Part shown: positions 25,204 through 34,462 of the stretch, one piece after another
Numbering within the stretch: position 1 is the stretch's first letter
How the letters are laid out: every line of letters starts with the position of its first letter
From: Deltaproteobacteria bacterium
GTDB lineage: Bacteria > Myxococcota_A > UBA9160 > UBA4427
NCBI GenBank assembly: GCA_029261835.1
Contig: JAJDAO010000036.1
Span: 62,001 to 126,000, forward strand
Direction: 5' to 3'
DNA length: 64,000 bases
Notes under the pieces: generated by a model
What the model saw: only the letters and a program-made list of their open reading frames with translations
What the model was told of the DNA's origin: nothing
Database searches by the model: none
Position numbers and translations under genes: made by a program

Positions 25204-26370
25204 ATGACGAGAATCACGGGTTCATACCAGCGTACGACGATCGCCGGCGAGGTCGTGGAGGCATTCGTTCCCCTTCCGCTGCCTCCGGCCGATCCTCCGC
25301 TCATTCTGGACGAGGAAGCCCAGCGGCTGCTCGCCGCCGCTCACCAAGCCCTCCGAACGCTCGAACTCGCCGGCGACATGGTGCCGTCCTTGGACTGGTT
25401 CATCTATGGGTTCGTTCGCAAGGAGGCGGTGCTCTCGTCCCAGATCGAGGGAACCCAGGCGACCCTCATTGATCTGCTCTCGTTCGAGGCCCAGAGTCGC
25501 GTCGGTCACGCAGAGGACGCCGATGTGCAGGAGGTCTGCAACTACCTCGATGCCTTGAGCTTCGCTCGGGCTGAGTTCGGGAGCGATAGCGGGCTCCCGC
25601 TGTCAGTTCGCCTGCTGGGTGAGGCTCACGCTCGACTCATGCAGGGCACGCGGGGTGCGGACAAGCTTCCGGGCGAGGTGAGGCGTAGCCAGAATTGGAT
25701 CGGTGGGACGCGCCCCGGCAACGCCACCTTCGTGCCCCCACCATCGCACGCGCTCCCGGACCTGCTTTCGGCATTCGAGAAGTACCTGCACGCGAACGAC
25801 GAGCTGCCGGCGCTTGTCCGAGCCGGACTGCTTCACGTGCAATTCGAGACAATCCATCCCTACCTGGATGGCAACGGGCGAATCGGAAGACTCCTGATCA
25901 CACTCTTGCTGGAGCACTGGGAATTGCTGCGGGCGCCGCTCCTCTACCTGAGCTTGTTCTTCAAGCGCCACCGTGAAGAGTACTATCGCCGGCTCGCTGC
26001 GGTTCGAAGCGACGGCGATTGGGAAGGCTGGACGCTCTACTTCCTGGAGGCCGTCGCGACGATCGCGACCGAAGGCGTGGAGAATGCTCGCGAGATCTTT
26101 GCACTCGTGACCCGAGATCGTGGCAAGGTCTTGGCAGCGCCGTCGGGCTCTGTGATGGCTGCCCGGCTCTTTGAGGTGCTGCCCGAGCAGCCCATCATCA
26201 CGATCTCGAAGGCGATGGAGCTGCTCTCGACAACGCGCCCAACGGCAAACAAGGCAGTCGAGACGCTCGTCGAAGCGGGCGTGCTCGAGGAGACGACCGG
26301 GAAGAAGCGCGATCGTACGTTCGGGTATGCGGCTTATCTCGACCTGCTGAAGGCGGGGACGAATCTCTAG
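25204..26370 (+). CDS. Fic-family AMP-transferase-like protein with wHTH C-terminus
   Basis: The 388-residue protein has a Fic_N-type start, an autoinhibitory motif SSQIEG near residue 80, and the Fic active-site loop HPYLDGNGRIGR near residue 218 with its catalytic His. The conserved NWIGG and PPP segments precede it. The C-terminal 80 residues look like a winged helix (TISKAMELLSTTRPTANKAVETLVEAGVLEE). Fic enzymes attach AMP or related groups to target proteins; this class is held inactive by its own N-terminal Glu. An in-frame TTG at 25177 could extend it by nine residues. Cargo of the tRNA island; the target is unknown. Confidence 0.87.
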   Translation: MTRITGSYQRTTIAGEVVEAFVPLPLPPADPPLILDEEAQRLLAAAHQALRTLELAGDMVPSLDWFIYGFVRKEAVLSSQIEGTQATLIDLLSFEAQSRVGHAEDADVQEVCNYLDALSFARAEFGSDSGLPLSVRLLGEAHARLMQGTRGADKLPGEVRRSQNWIGGTRPGNATFVPPPSHALPDLLSAFEKYLHANDELPALVRAGLLHVQFETIHPYLDGNGRIGRLLITLLLEHWELLRAPLLYLSLFFKRHREEYYRRLAAVRSDGDWEGWTLYFLEAVATIATEGVENAREIFALVTRDRGKVLAAPSGSVMAARLFEVLPEQPIITISKAMELLSTTRPTANKAVETLVEAGVLEETTGKKRDRTFGYAAYLDLLKAGTNL

Positions 26371-26619
26371 TAGCTCCTGAAGAGTCCGCCCGTCCCTGCC
26401 GGGGGGTTTGTTAGCCAAGAACTCCTTGAGCGAGCACTCGTCGTGCACTGCATGCTGTTCGCGCACGTGACGCCATACGATCGTTCCTCTGCGTATCGGC
26501 GCGTCAGGGAACACGCCCCGGCCTTCATCGGGTGTGACGCGAGCGGTGTATGGGACGCAGAATCTGACTTCGGGCTCCCCCACCCCCGATCCGAGGATCA
26601 CGCCACTCGGCAATGGAGT
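26371..26619. other. Convergent intergenic stretch, nothing recognised
   Basis: About 250 bases separate the ends of the Fic gene and the large secreted-protein gene. No clear hairpin or gene was seen. A long plus-strand frame starting at 26443 is only the antisense of the large gene. Confidence 0.5.
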
Positions 26620-29600
26620 TCACTGTCTCCGGGTTTCTTGCGGGTTTCGACCGCGTGCTTGTTGAGTGGCGAGGCGCTGCCCATCTCGCCTCGCGCCGCC
26701 CTCAGCCGCGGCGCGCAGCGCCCTCGGCAGCGTGAGGCTGCCGAACAGCGTCAGCACGCCGGCTGCCAGCAGGCGCACCAACGGTGCGAGCGCCGGGACG
26801 GGCGGCAGCGGCGCGAGCGACAGGCCGGGGTCGGTCGTGCTGGCCGACTCGATCACGCCCTCGATCACGATCCGGTCGCCGATCGCTGTGGCTCCGACGC
26901 CCTGCGTGTGGAGTGCAAGCTCGGCCATGACTCCTTCCGCCAGCGCCATCGCCACCTCGACGGCAGACTGACCGGCGACGGTCGTCACCTCGGCGATCAC
27001 GCCGCCGATGACGACCTGGATGGTGCCACCGCTGGCCGTGCCATAGATCGTGCGTTCGTCCTCGTTGCGGCAGATGGCGCTGCAGCCGTCGCCGTCGTTC
27101 GTGTTGGCGTCGTCGCACTGCTCGCCGTCGCCGAGGATGTCGTCGCCGCAGTCGCCGGCGAAGCGGCCGTGCAGGCGCGGTGCGTAGAAGGGGCCGTCGT
27201 CGACGAAGCGCTCGCACACGAGCAGCGTGGTCGCCGAGCCGTGCGAGGCCAGCGCCGGCCGGTCCTCGTCGAAGCCGACTCCGACCTGCACGCCGTTGAG
27301 CTGTGTGACGGCGCCGGCTGTGCTGACCGGTGTGCCGTAGATGGCGGCCGTCACACCGCGGGCGTCGCGCCAGGCGGCGACGTACTGGATGCCGTCCCAG
27401 CCGACAGCAGGCGCGTCGGCCAACCACGCCCCGGTCGCCACCGCGATGCCGGCCGGGTCGAGCACCGCGCCGGCGTCGCTCAGTCGCGCCGCGTAGACGT
27501 CGCTACTCGGGTTGGCGCGCAGGTCTTCCCAGACGGCCAGGTACCCAGTGTCCGATGCCACGATGGCGGGCGCCTGCTGGGCGCTCGTGGCCGTCGAGAT
27601 CTCGATCTTGGCGGTACCGGCCAGCGCCCCCCCCGCCGTCACCCGCCGGCCCGCGATGTCGAAGCTCGTCGTGCCGACGTCGCGCCATACCACCAGCCAG
27701 TCGCCGGCTCGCGACGCCACGTCGGGTGACATCTCGTTGTTCTGGAAGCCGCCCGAGGTCAGCTCGGTCGCGATGCCGATGCCCGCCGGATCGAGTGAGG
27801 CGAGCGAGGGTGTGATGCGGGCGCCGTAGACGTCCATGTTGGCGGTGGCGCCCTTGTTGCGGAAGTCCTCCCACACGACCAGGTGCTGGGTGCCACTCCA
27901 CGCCACGGCCGGATGCGCCGGCGAGTCGGCGCCGGCGCCGGAGAGAATGGCGGGCACGACGTCGACGATCGACCCGTCGATGGCGATGCGCGCGCCTCGG
28001 ATCGTGGGGCCGCTCCCCTGCTCGTCGGTCCAGACCACCAGGAAGTCGCTGCCGTCGAAGTCGACGTCGGGATCGCGCTGCGGATCGGGCTGCGCGCCCA
28101 CCGGGATACCGGCCGGGTCGAGCACCTCGCCGCGCGGGGTCACGCGGGCGGCGTACACGTCCGGTCCGCCGAGCGAGCGCAGATCCTCCCAGACCACCAG
28201 GTAATGGAGTCCGTCGAAGGCGATGGCGGCGTCGGTCTGCTCGTTCGAATGGGGCGTGAGGTCGATCGGACCCGCCTCGGGAAGACTGCCGTCCGGTGCC
28301 ATGCGACGCAGAGAGGCGTCGCCGATGTTGTCGCCAATGCCCTCGTAGCGGCTGTGGTCGCGGCCGACGGCGAAGAAGTAGCCACCCCCCGCCGTACTCG
28401 CTGCCTCGCTCGTGGCCGCGATGAGGGTGATGGGAGACATGTCGAGCAACACGCCCGCACTCGACATCCGCGCGCCCACCAGGTTGCCGCTGGCCAGCCA
28501 GCTGATCAGGTACTGCGTGCCGTCCCACGCGATCGTCGGGGCGCTGCCGCTGGGCGAGACCGGCAGATCGTCGATCGGCGCGCCCTTGTCGTCGGTGCGG
28601 AGCAGCCGGATACCGGTGCCGCTGGAGCCGACGGCCTGGTAGGCGATCGCAAAGGCGACTCCATCGAATATCACCTCGGGATCCCATCCGTCCTCGAGCT
28701 GGAGCAGGGCTCCCAGCTCGCTGCCCGGCTCGGCGCGGAGATCGACCATGCGGGCCTGGATCAGATTCGCGCCCGAGGTTCTCTGACTCCAGACCACCAG
28801 ACACAGGGCCTTCAGCGGATCGCACGCCACGCTCGGCCAGCCGGCCGTCAGCGGATCGACGCCGACGGCGAAGCTCGCCACGTCGACCACCACACCGTCG
28901 GTGCCGACACGCGCGGCGCGCACGTCGTGCGTGATGCCCGAGTTGGCGCTCTCCGCCCAGGCCACGAGGTGGTGGGTGCCGCCCCAAGCCGTCGCCACCG
29001 CCGACACGCCGCCCAGGAATGACAGCCGGTTCGGAACGCCGTCCACCAGGTTTCCGTCTGCGTCAACCCGGCGCGCGTATGCATCCGTGTTCGCGTTGCC
29101 GACACCGCTCGCATAGACGACCAGGTAGTTCGTGCCGTCGAAGCTGATCCGCGGATAGGCGGTGTCGTTCTCGAAGGCCAGGCCAGGCATCGACGGCTTG
29201 CCGTCGGGGGTGACGAAGGCGGTCTCGACGCGGCGTGGCACGACACCGGGATTGCTCCGGGTCCGCGCCGTCAGCAGGCCGTCCGCACCCCAGGCCGCGT
29301 CGGGCAGTACGTGGTCGACGTCGGGCGGCATGGCGACGGGGTCGCTGATCGGGAACTCGGGCGACAGGATCGGGTCGAGCACCGCGGGCCAGCTCGAGCG
29401 AGCAAGCAGCGCCTCGGGCACCGTGAACAGGACGCTTTCGCCGTCGACGTCGGCCTCGACGGGCGTGCACACGCCCCGCGCGTCGATCCAGGTGGCGAGC
29501 CCGTAGTGGAGCCGCGTTCCCTCGTGCACGGCGTGTAGGAAGTGGAGCCCCGTGTCGTCGCGCGCCGCGAGCCGCGCGCCCTCGAGCCGCACGCGCACGC

Positions 29601-30081
29601 GCAGATCGCCCCGACCGGCCGGCTCGGTCGCGAAGGCCCAGGACTGCTCGATGCCCTCGGCACGATTCTCGAGTAGCTCGCGCAGCGCGCCGTGTTCGAT
29701 CGCCAGTGAGCCATCTTCTACGGCGCGCGGCACCGGTGCCGCGCTGAGAAGATCGCGTGAGCCACGCCGCACCTCGACCGTTCGGACGCGCCAGGCCGCG
29801 GGATCGGATTGGTCGTTGCGAGGCCGGATCACGAGCTGCTCGGCGTTCGAGTAGCGGACCCGGTAGCCGGGGTCGGCGGCTGCGAACCCGTCGTCGTCGG
29901 CGCGGTACGCGTGCTCGACGCGCTCGATCACCGCGGCCACCGCGCGGCTGCCGAACTCCTGCGACGCAGTCGCCGCGCCCGCCGAAGTCGTGCCCGCGCC
30001 TAAGAACGCACCACCAACCAACAGGGCCGCCGCGATCGGCGACGCTCCGAGTATCCGAACCAGGCTCGTGACGATACGCAT
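26620..30081 (-). CDS. Large secreted repeat protein with DUF4215 cysteine motif
   Basis: The 1153-residue protein has a signal peptide (MRIVTSLVRILGASPIAAAL, cut near AGAAT). Residues of about 290-970 form beta-rich repeats with recurring ISFDGTNYLVVYA, VAWSGTQHLVVWEDFR, DVYAARVTPRGEVLDPAG and similar, giving more than a dozen copies. A DUF4215 unit follows (LGDGEQCDDANTNDGDGC), typical of Myxococcota-type secreted proteins. Near the C-terminus VPALAPLVRLLAAGVLTLFG looks like a membrane-spanning sorting tag with a basic tail of about 35 residues. It is probably a cell-surface protein. The gene lies on the tRNA island. No enzymatic motif was seen. Confidence 0.82.
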   Translation of the reverse strand: MRIVTSLVRILGASPIAAALLVGGAFLGAGTTSAGAATASQEFGSRAVAAVIERVEHAYRADDDGFAAADPGYRVRYSNAEQLVIRPRNDQSDPAAWRVRTVEVRRGSRDLLSAAPVPRAVEDGSLAIEHGALRELLENRAEGIEQSWAFATEPAGRGDLRVRVRLEGARLAARDDTGLHFLHAVHEGTRLHYGLATWIDARGVCTPVEADVDGESVLFTVPEALLARSSWPAVLDPILSPEFPISDPVAMPPDVDHVLPDAAWGADGLLTARTRSNPGVVPRRVETAFVTPDGKPSMPGLAFENDTAYPRISFDGTNYLVVYASGVGNANTDAYARRVDADGNLVDGVPNRLSFLGGVSAVATAWGGTHHLVAWAESANSGITHDVRAARVGTDGVVVDVASFAVGVDPLTAGWPSVACDPLKALCLVVWSQRTSGANLIQARMVDLRAEPGSELGALLQLEDGWDPEVIFDGVAFAIAYQAVGSSGTGIRLLRTDDKGAPIDDLPVSPSGSAPTIAWDGTQYLISWLASGNLVGARMSSAGVLLDMSPITLIAATSEAASTAGGGYFFAVGRDHSRYEGIGDNIGDASLRRMAPDGSLPEAGPIDLTPHSNEQTDAAIAFDGLHYLVVWEDLRSLGGPDVYAARVTPRGEVLDPAGIPVGAQPDPQRDPDVDFDGSDFLVVWTDEQGSGPTIRGARIAIDGSIVDVVPAILSGAGADSPAHPAVAWSGTQHLVVWEDFRNKGATANMDVYGARITPSLASLDPAGIGIATELTSGGFQNNEMSPDVASRAGDWLVVWRDVGTTSFDIAGRRVTAGGALAGTAKIEISTATSAQQAPAIVASDTGYLAVWEDLRANPSSDVYAARLSDAGAVLDPAGIAVATGAWLADAPAVGWDGIQYVAAWRDARGVTAAIYGTPVSTAGAVTQLNGVQVGVGFDEDRPALASHGSATTLLVCERFVDDGPFYAPRLHGRFAGDCGDDILGDGEQCDDANTNDGDGCSAICRNEDERTIYGTASGGTIQVVIGGVIAEVTTVAGQSAVEVAMALAEGVMAELALHTQGVGATAIGDRIVIEGVIESASTTDPGLSLAPLPPVPALAPLVRLLAAGVLTLFGSLTLPRALRAAAEGGARRDGQRLATQQARGRNPQETRRQ

Positions 30082-30455
30082 GGAGTCCTCCCCGTGTCGT
30101 CAGTCTACCAGGTACATTCGGGTACACTGCGACGCCATGGGTAGGTGCCCGCGTGGGTGCAGGGGTGTCATAGGTCCGGGCCGGTGCCGCACTTATGCAG
30201 CCACGTTGCCGGTGCGTTGCGGACGGCGTGAGACGACCTACGGCTCAAAGCCGTCTTGAATTCCGAAGCCCGGGCAGCAGCTCTTCGTGCTGCGCCGCTC
30301 AGTAGGTCATCCGAAGCTCAACACGAAGCGGGCCAATCCCCGCGAATGCCTGCTAGAGGGGTACTACAGCTGGCATTGAATCCGTTTCTATTCCGTTTCT
30401 TTTTTCGGAACTCCCCGAGCGCAGTCGATCACCGACCTGCGTAACCCATAGCCCC
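30082..30455. other. Upstream region of the large secreted-protein gene
   Basis: About 370 bases lie between the start of the secreted protein and the repeat at the tRNA. No gene was recognised. It must carry the promoter for the minus-strand gene and is the tRNA-proximal edge of the island. Confidence 0.45.
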
Positions 30456-30513
30456 CGCTGAGAAATAATGGAGCCGACGATCCGATTCGAACGGACGACC
30501 TGCTCATTACGAG
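30456..30513. repeat. attL-like 58-bp direct repeat within tRNA-Thr
   Basis: This is the tRNA-side copy of the 58-bp repeat, identical to 24978-25035. It covers the 3' part of the tRNA gene and 13 flanking bases. Confidence 0.85.
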
Positions 30514-30544
30514 TGAGCTGCTCTACCAGCTGAGCTACGTCGGC
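30469..30544 (-). tRNA. tRNA-Thr (anticodon CGU)
   Basis: The reverse strand folds as a complete 76-base cloverleaf. The acceptor stem is GCCGACG with CGTCGGC, the D arm contains AGCTGGTA, the anticodon stem is GCTCA/TGAGC around loop CTCGTAA (anticodon CGT), the T loop is TTCGAAT, and the CCA is encoded. Its 3' end is the attachment site used at least once (58-bp repeat) and probably twice. Confidence 0.93.
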
Positions 30545-30828
30545 TTTGGGGTCCCGCGTGTCGTGCTTCCACGGCCGCCCGCGGGCAGCGTGGCTATGGC
30601 ACGACCGGGGGGCCGGAGCTTAGCCTTGGCGCTCTCGGGCCGCCATCGGCAGGCACACAGCACGGGCTCGTGCGGCCGTTCTTGCGCTCGAGCTGCCGCT
30701 CGTCTGCCGGGGGAGGTCGTCCAGGGTGCCGCGGCGCGATTGACCGGTGGGTCGTCGGGGCCTTAGCATGGGGGGGCGGCATCGGTACGTGAGTGGTCCC
30801 GGGGTCGCGGGCGCGCGCACGAGGAGAA

Positions 30829-31182
30829 ATGGGGATGCCGATTCTTCCGATCATCGACCTGCTTATTCTGATGGGCTGGACGTCCCTCTTCGGTGCGTTC
30901 GCGCTCAAGGCCATCTACGTCTCCACGGCGTACCGGCCGACACTCTTCGGTCTCGGACCGCTCGACATGGTCATCATGGCGGGGATCTTTCTGCTCTTCT
31001 CTCTAGCGCTTGCCGCGCGCACCTGGGTCAAGACCCACGAAGCTCGGGGGCTGGCCAACGACGCCCGGGTGGCCGCTACGCTCGATGCCTATTCTGCAGC
31101 GCGTGTCGAGCGACGGGCTGACCCCACCGCCAAGGGTGAGGCGGGGGGGGGCGAGGCGGCGGCAGTGCGCGAGGCCGGCTAG
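30829..31182 (+). CDS. Small inner-membrane protein, two membrane segments
   Basis: ATG 30829 follows GAGGAGAA. The 117-residue product has two hydrophobic spans (ILPIIDLLILMGWTSLFGAF and MVIMAGIFLLFSLALAARTW) and a charged cytoplasmic-looking tail with a long Ala/Arg/Gly stretch. No family was recognised. It converges on the histidine kinase gene with 21 bases between, so it is not in an operon with it. Confidence 0.65.
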   Translation: MGMPILPIIDLLILMGWTSLFGAFALKAIYVSTAYRPTLFGLGPLDMVIMAGIFLLFSLALAARTWVKTHEARGLANDARVAATLDAYSAARVERRADPTAKGEAGGGEAAAVREAG

Positions 31183-31203
31183 CGGCTGCGCCTTCGCACC
31201 GCT

Positions 31204-32985
31204 CTATTGCTCGTCCGCGTCGCTCGGCCCGGCGGCCGGCAGCACGAGCGTAAACCGGGTTCCCTTGCCGGGCTCGCTCTCCACGAGCAGCTTGCCGCCG
31301 TGGCCCGCTACGATGCTATGCGCCACTGAGAGGCCGAGGCCCGTGCCGCCTGAGCTGCGGCGCGTGGTGAAGAAGGGATCGAATATTCGCCTGGCCTGCT
31401 CGGATTCGATGCCGCAGCCCTCGTCGCTGACGGTGATCTCGGCTCGGTCTTCCAGCGACGACAAGCTCAGGGTCACGCAGCTGCAGCTGCCGCTGGCCTC
31501 GATCGCGTTTCGCAGCAGATTGACCACCACCTGCTCGATCTCCATGCTGTTCATCACGATCTCGCATGGGCCATCGCCGATATTGGCCCGCAAAGCGACC
31601 CCACGACCCCGCGCGTAATCCTTGGTAATGGCCACGGCACGTCGCAGCGTTCGCTCGAGGTCGTAGAGCTTCTTCTTCGTCGGCTCGTTGCGCGAGAAGC
31701 GCAGCACGTTCTTGACGATCTCGGCACAGCGCTTGGCCTCGTGGATGATTCCGTCGAGGGTCTCCCAGATCGCCGGCTCTGCGCCGGGCTCGCCCCGGCG
31801 AAGCTGGGTGTACTCCGCAGCCAGCAGAATCGACCCGACGGGGTTGTTGATCTCGTGCGCGATGCCGGCCGCCAGAGTGCCGACGGAGGCGAGGCGCTCC
31901 GCGTTCTGCAGGCTGTCGTTCGCCACCAGGAGCTCGGCATCTTGTCGCCGGACGCGATCCTGCAACATCTCCGAGGCTTGGCGCAGCGCGGAGTGGGTAC
32001 GCGCATTGTCGAGAGCGATCGAAATCCACGGGGCGAGTTCGCTGAGGTCTTCGATGTGGTCGTCCTCAGGCGGCTCGTTCGGGTCGCCGTGCGGTCCCCA
32101 GAGATCGAGTCTTCCCAGCTCCTGGCCGCCGCTGGTGAGTAGAATCTGGCGTTCGCGCGGCTCTTCGTGCTTGCCCACCGCCCGCAGGAGCTCCGGCTTC
32201 TCGCCGTGGAGCGGCACGACCCAGAACTCGACACCCGTGAAGCCGAAGGCCGTCGTCAGGTGTTCGAGCAGCGTATCGCCGAGCTTGTCGAGCTCGATGT
32301 TGTGGGCCAGCTCACGGCCGATGCGGCTGATGCGCGCGAGAGCACGGTGAGTCTGCTGGAACTCCTCCTGCTGCCGGATTAGCTCCTTGATCACGTCGGG
32401 TTTCGCGCGGCGCGAGAGGATACGCGCCAACAGCCCACGATGAACCTGTTGCGGCGGCAGCCAGATGGTGTAGACGGCGCGGCGCGGCTGCAGATCCATC
32501 TCCACATGCGCGTGCTCTGCCCCGAGCAGCGTCGGGGCCGCCTCCAGAACACCCTTCATCATGTGGAAGAACTGGGGTGAGTCGCGGTAGGGCTGAGGAA
32601 TGGAGAGCGTCTCGCGAATGCGGCCGTTCGGGAACTCCTCGAAGCTGTCCTCTACGACATTGAAGAGCATGCGGCCGAACCACATGGTTCCCATCCAGTA
32701 GAGGTCTCTCGGTGTCGCCGCCACCGCGAGCACGCGGTGCATGAACTCCAGGCGTGGATGGATGCTGTACTTACGCGTGACGGCCTCGAGCTCCTCTCTG
32801 GAGCCGAGAAGCTTCTCCGCACGCTCGCAGACGAGCACAAAGACATCCCAGGAGATGCGCTTCTTCGCGCTCTGAAAGTCGTTGACGTCGAACGGCAGGC
32901 CTTCGGTGAGTAGCTCTGCGGGGATGCCCCGCTCACTCAGTGCACCCTTGAAGGGCGCGAAGACCCGCACGAGTACGTCGCTCAT
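31204..32985 (-). CDS. Soluble sensor histidine kinase with GAF-like domain
   Basis: The 593-residue protein shows the C-terminal kinase core: H-box GTLAAGIAHEINNPVGSI, N-box VVVNLLRNAIEA, G1 DEGCGI, F-box FDPFFTT and G2 GGTGLGLSV. The middle (about 230-360) looks like a GAF domain, followed by a coiled coil. The N-terminal 190 residues form an unassigned sensor domain that resembles those seen in myxobacterial regulators. No membrane span was seen, so it senses cytoplasmic signals. I chose ATG 32985; a G-run sits immediately upstream, and an earlier in-frame ATG lies before that run. No response regulator gene is adjacent. Confidence 0.85.
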   Translation of the reverse strand: MSDVLVRVFAPFKGALSERGIPAELLTEGLPFDVNDFQSAKKRISWDVFVLVCERAEKLLGSREELEAVTRKYSIHPRLEFMHRVLAVAATPRDLYWMGTMWFGRMLFNVVEDSFEEFPNGRIRETLSIPQPYRDSPQFFHMMKGVLEAAPTLLGAEHAHVEMDLQPRRAVYTIWLPPQQVHRGLLARILSRRAKPDVIKELIRQQEEFQQTHRALARISRIGRELAHNIELDKLGDTLLEHLTTAFGFTGVEFWVVPLHGEKPELLRAVGKHEEPRERQILLTSGGQELGRLDLWGPHGDPNEPPEDDHIEDLSELAPWISIALDNARTHSALRQASEMLQDRVRRQDAELLVANDSLQNAERLASVGTLAAGIAHEINNPVGSILLAAEYTQLRRGEPGAEPAIWETLDGIIHEAKRCAEIVKNVLRFSRNEPTKKKLYDLERTLRRAVAITKDYARGRGVALRANIGDGPCEIVMNSMEIEQVVVNLLRNAIEASGSCSCVTLSLSSLEDRAEITVSDEGCGIESEQARRIFDPFFTTRRSSGGTGLGLSVAHSIVAGHGGKLLVESEPGKGTRFTLVLPAAGPSDADEQ

Positions 32986-33045
32986 CCCCCCCCCCATTGG
33001 CGGCCGACTGACCACCGCTGAAGGATCTGCACCAAGTACGATCAC

Positions 33046-33499
33046 GCTTCCGTGTCTGATCTGCCGACCGCGAGTCTACACGAGTTGGCAGAATGTGGGG
33101 ATCCGGGTGATCACACGAAAGTGGAGGCTTCCACGCATCCTCCGCATTCGATCGGAATTGAAAGTGCCACGCACAATGCCTCGCCTCGCCGCCGTGAAGC
33201 GGCGGGGGCTGTCGCGCATGACTTCGGGTCGCTCAGCGGCGGCTCGACAGCAGGCTGAGGGCCGAGACAGCGAGCTCACGGTAGAGCTGAGCGCTGAGGA
33301 CGAGGACGTTGCTGGCGTTCTTGATCGCTCGAGGCATGGCTTCGTGCTCCGATTCGTTCGCGGCAGCACCTGGGTTCGGTTCCGCGGCGCCGTGGGAGGG
33401 TTCTGTGAGAGGAAGTGGGAAGCAGTGCCCCCCTGGTGGCGCACTAATTCCGGGGCACCGCGTTTTTTCGTCTGCGTCCCGCGTGATACAGTCCCGGCC
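33046..33499. other. Divergent intergenic region, nothing recognised
   Basis: This stretch of about 450 bases lies between the starts of the histidine kinase and the aminotransferase. It should hold both promoters. No gene or clear hairpin was identified. Open frames crossing it are extensions of the aminotransferase frame or shadows. Confidence 0.45.
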
Positions 33500-34459
33500 G
33501 TGCAGCAGCAGCCTCGCGTCGATCGTCTCATCTGGCTGGATGGAGAGTTCGTACCCTGGGAACGGGCGACGGTTCACATCCTCTCCCACAGCCTTCAGCG
33601 GGGCTCGCTCGTCTTCGACTATATGAGTGTGCACCAGACGCCCCGAGGGGCAGCCGTCTTTCGGCTGGATCTGCACGTGCAGCGGATGCTGCGCTCATGT
33701 GAATTGATGGGATTGCCCCTCAGGCAGGGTGCCGCTCTGATCTCGGAGGCGATCATCGAGACGGCGCGCGCCAACCCCGGAGCCAAGGCGGTGAAGGCGA
33801 GCGCCTATTTTCCTTCGGTCGAGGTGGATGTGGTGCCCCTGGACACGCGCGTCTCGCTGGCGATTGCCGCGTACGATCCACAGGCCGACATCATCGACCC
33901 GCTGTCGCAGTCCGGCGAGCGGCAGAAGCGCGCCAAGCAGGTGCGACTGTGGCTCGAGAAGCAGACACACCAGCGGCGTGAGGACATCGTGTCGCCGCAG
34001 GCGAAAGTGGCGGCCAACTACGCGGCCAGTATGACGGCCAAGGCTCGGGCGCTCGAGCACGGTTTCGACGAGATCTTGCTGGTGGACGAGGAGAACCAAC
34101 TCGCCGAGGGACCCACGACGAATGTCTTCGTCGTGGACGGCGGCGGCGTTCTCTGCACCCCGCCCGAGCGGCGTGTGCTGCGGGGTGTGACGCGTCAGAG
34201 CATCATCGAACTCGCCAAGGCCGACGGCATCGAGCTGCGCGAGGTGCCCCTCTCACCCGAGGCGTTGACCACGGCGCGCGAGGTCTTCCTCACCGGCACA
34301 TCGGCCGGGGTGCTGCCCGTCGTGTCGGTGGACGGGCGGCCCGTGGGCACGAGCTGCCCCGGGCCGGTGGCCGAGTCGCTCTCTCAGCACTTCGAGCGTG
34401 TGACCGCCGGTCGTGACCCCGATTTCGATCACTGGCTCTGCTACGTCGACGAGGCCTGA
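33500..34459 (+). CDS. Class IV (branched-chain-type) aminotransferase
   Basis: The 319-residue PLP enzyme starts at GTG 33500; the open frame extends far upstream but without protein character. Family landmarks: WLDGEFVPWERATVHILSH near the start, SPQAKVAANYAASMTAKARA with the PLP lysine, then FDEILLVDEENQLAEGPTTN and the C-terminal LTGTSAGVLPV segment. It would transfer the amino group between branched-chain amino acids and 2-oxoglutarate; D-amino-acid or aminodeoxychorismate activity is possible in this fold. The trpS gene follows after 3 bases, so the two are co-transcribed. Confidence 0.87.
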   Translation: MQQQPRVDRLIWLDGEFVPWERATVHILSHSLQRGSLVFDYMSVHQTPRGAAVFRLDLHVQRMLRSCELMGLPLRQGAALISEAIIETARANPGAKAVKASAYFPSVEVDVVPLDTRVSLAIAAYDPQADIIDPLSQSGERQKRAKQVRLWLEKQTHQRREDIVSPQAKVAANYAASMTAKARALEHGFDEILLVDEENQLAEGPTTNVFVVDGGGVLCTPPERRVLRGVTRQSIIELAKADGIELREVPLSPEALTTAREVFLTGTSAGVLPVVSVDGRPVGTSCPGPVAESLSQHFERVTAGRDPDFDHWLCYVDEA

Positions 34460-34462
34460 TCC

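Larger units (their letters stand above)
25036..30455. mobile_element. Putative genomic island integrated at tRNA-Thr
   Basis: The segment lies between the perfect 58-bp repeats and holds two genes, a Fic-family protein and a 1153-residue secreted protein on the opposite strand. No integrase remains inside it. The boundaries rest on the repeats; mobility is inferred. Confidence 0.65.

Noticed and set aside
26443..29022. Long plus-strand frames (428 and 379 residues) over the island
   Set aside because: They are antisense shadows of the 1153-residue minus-strand gene, with Arg/Val/Ala-rich low-complexity products and no family signature.
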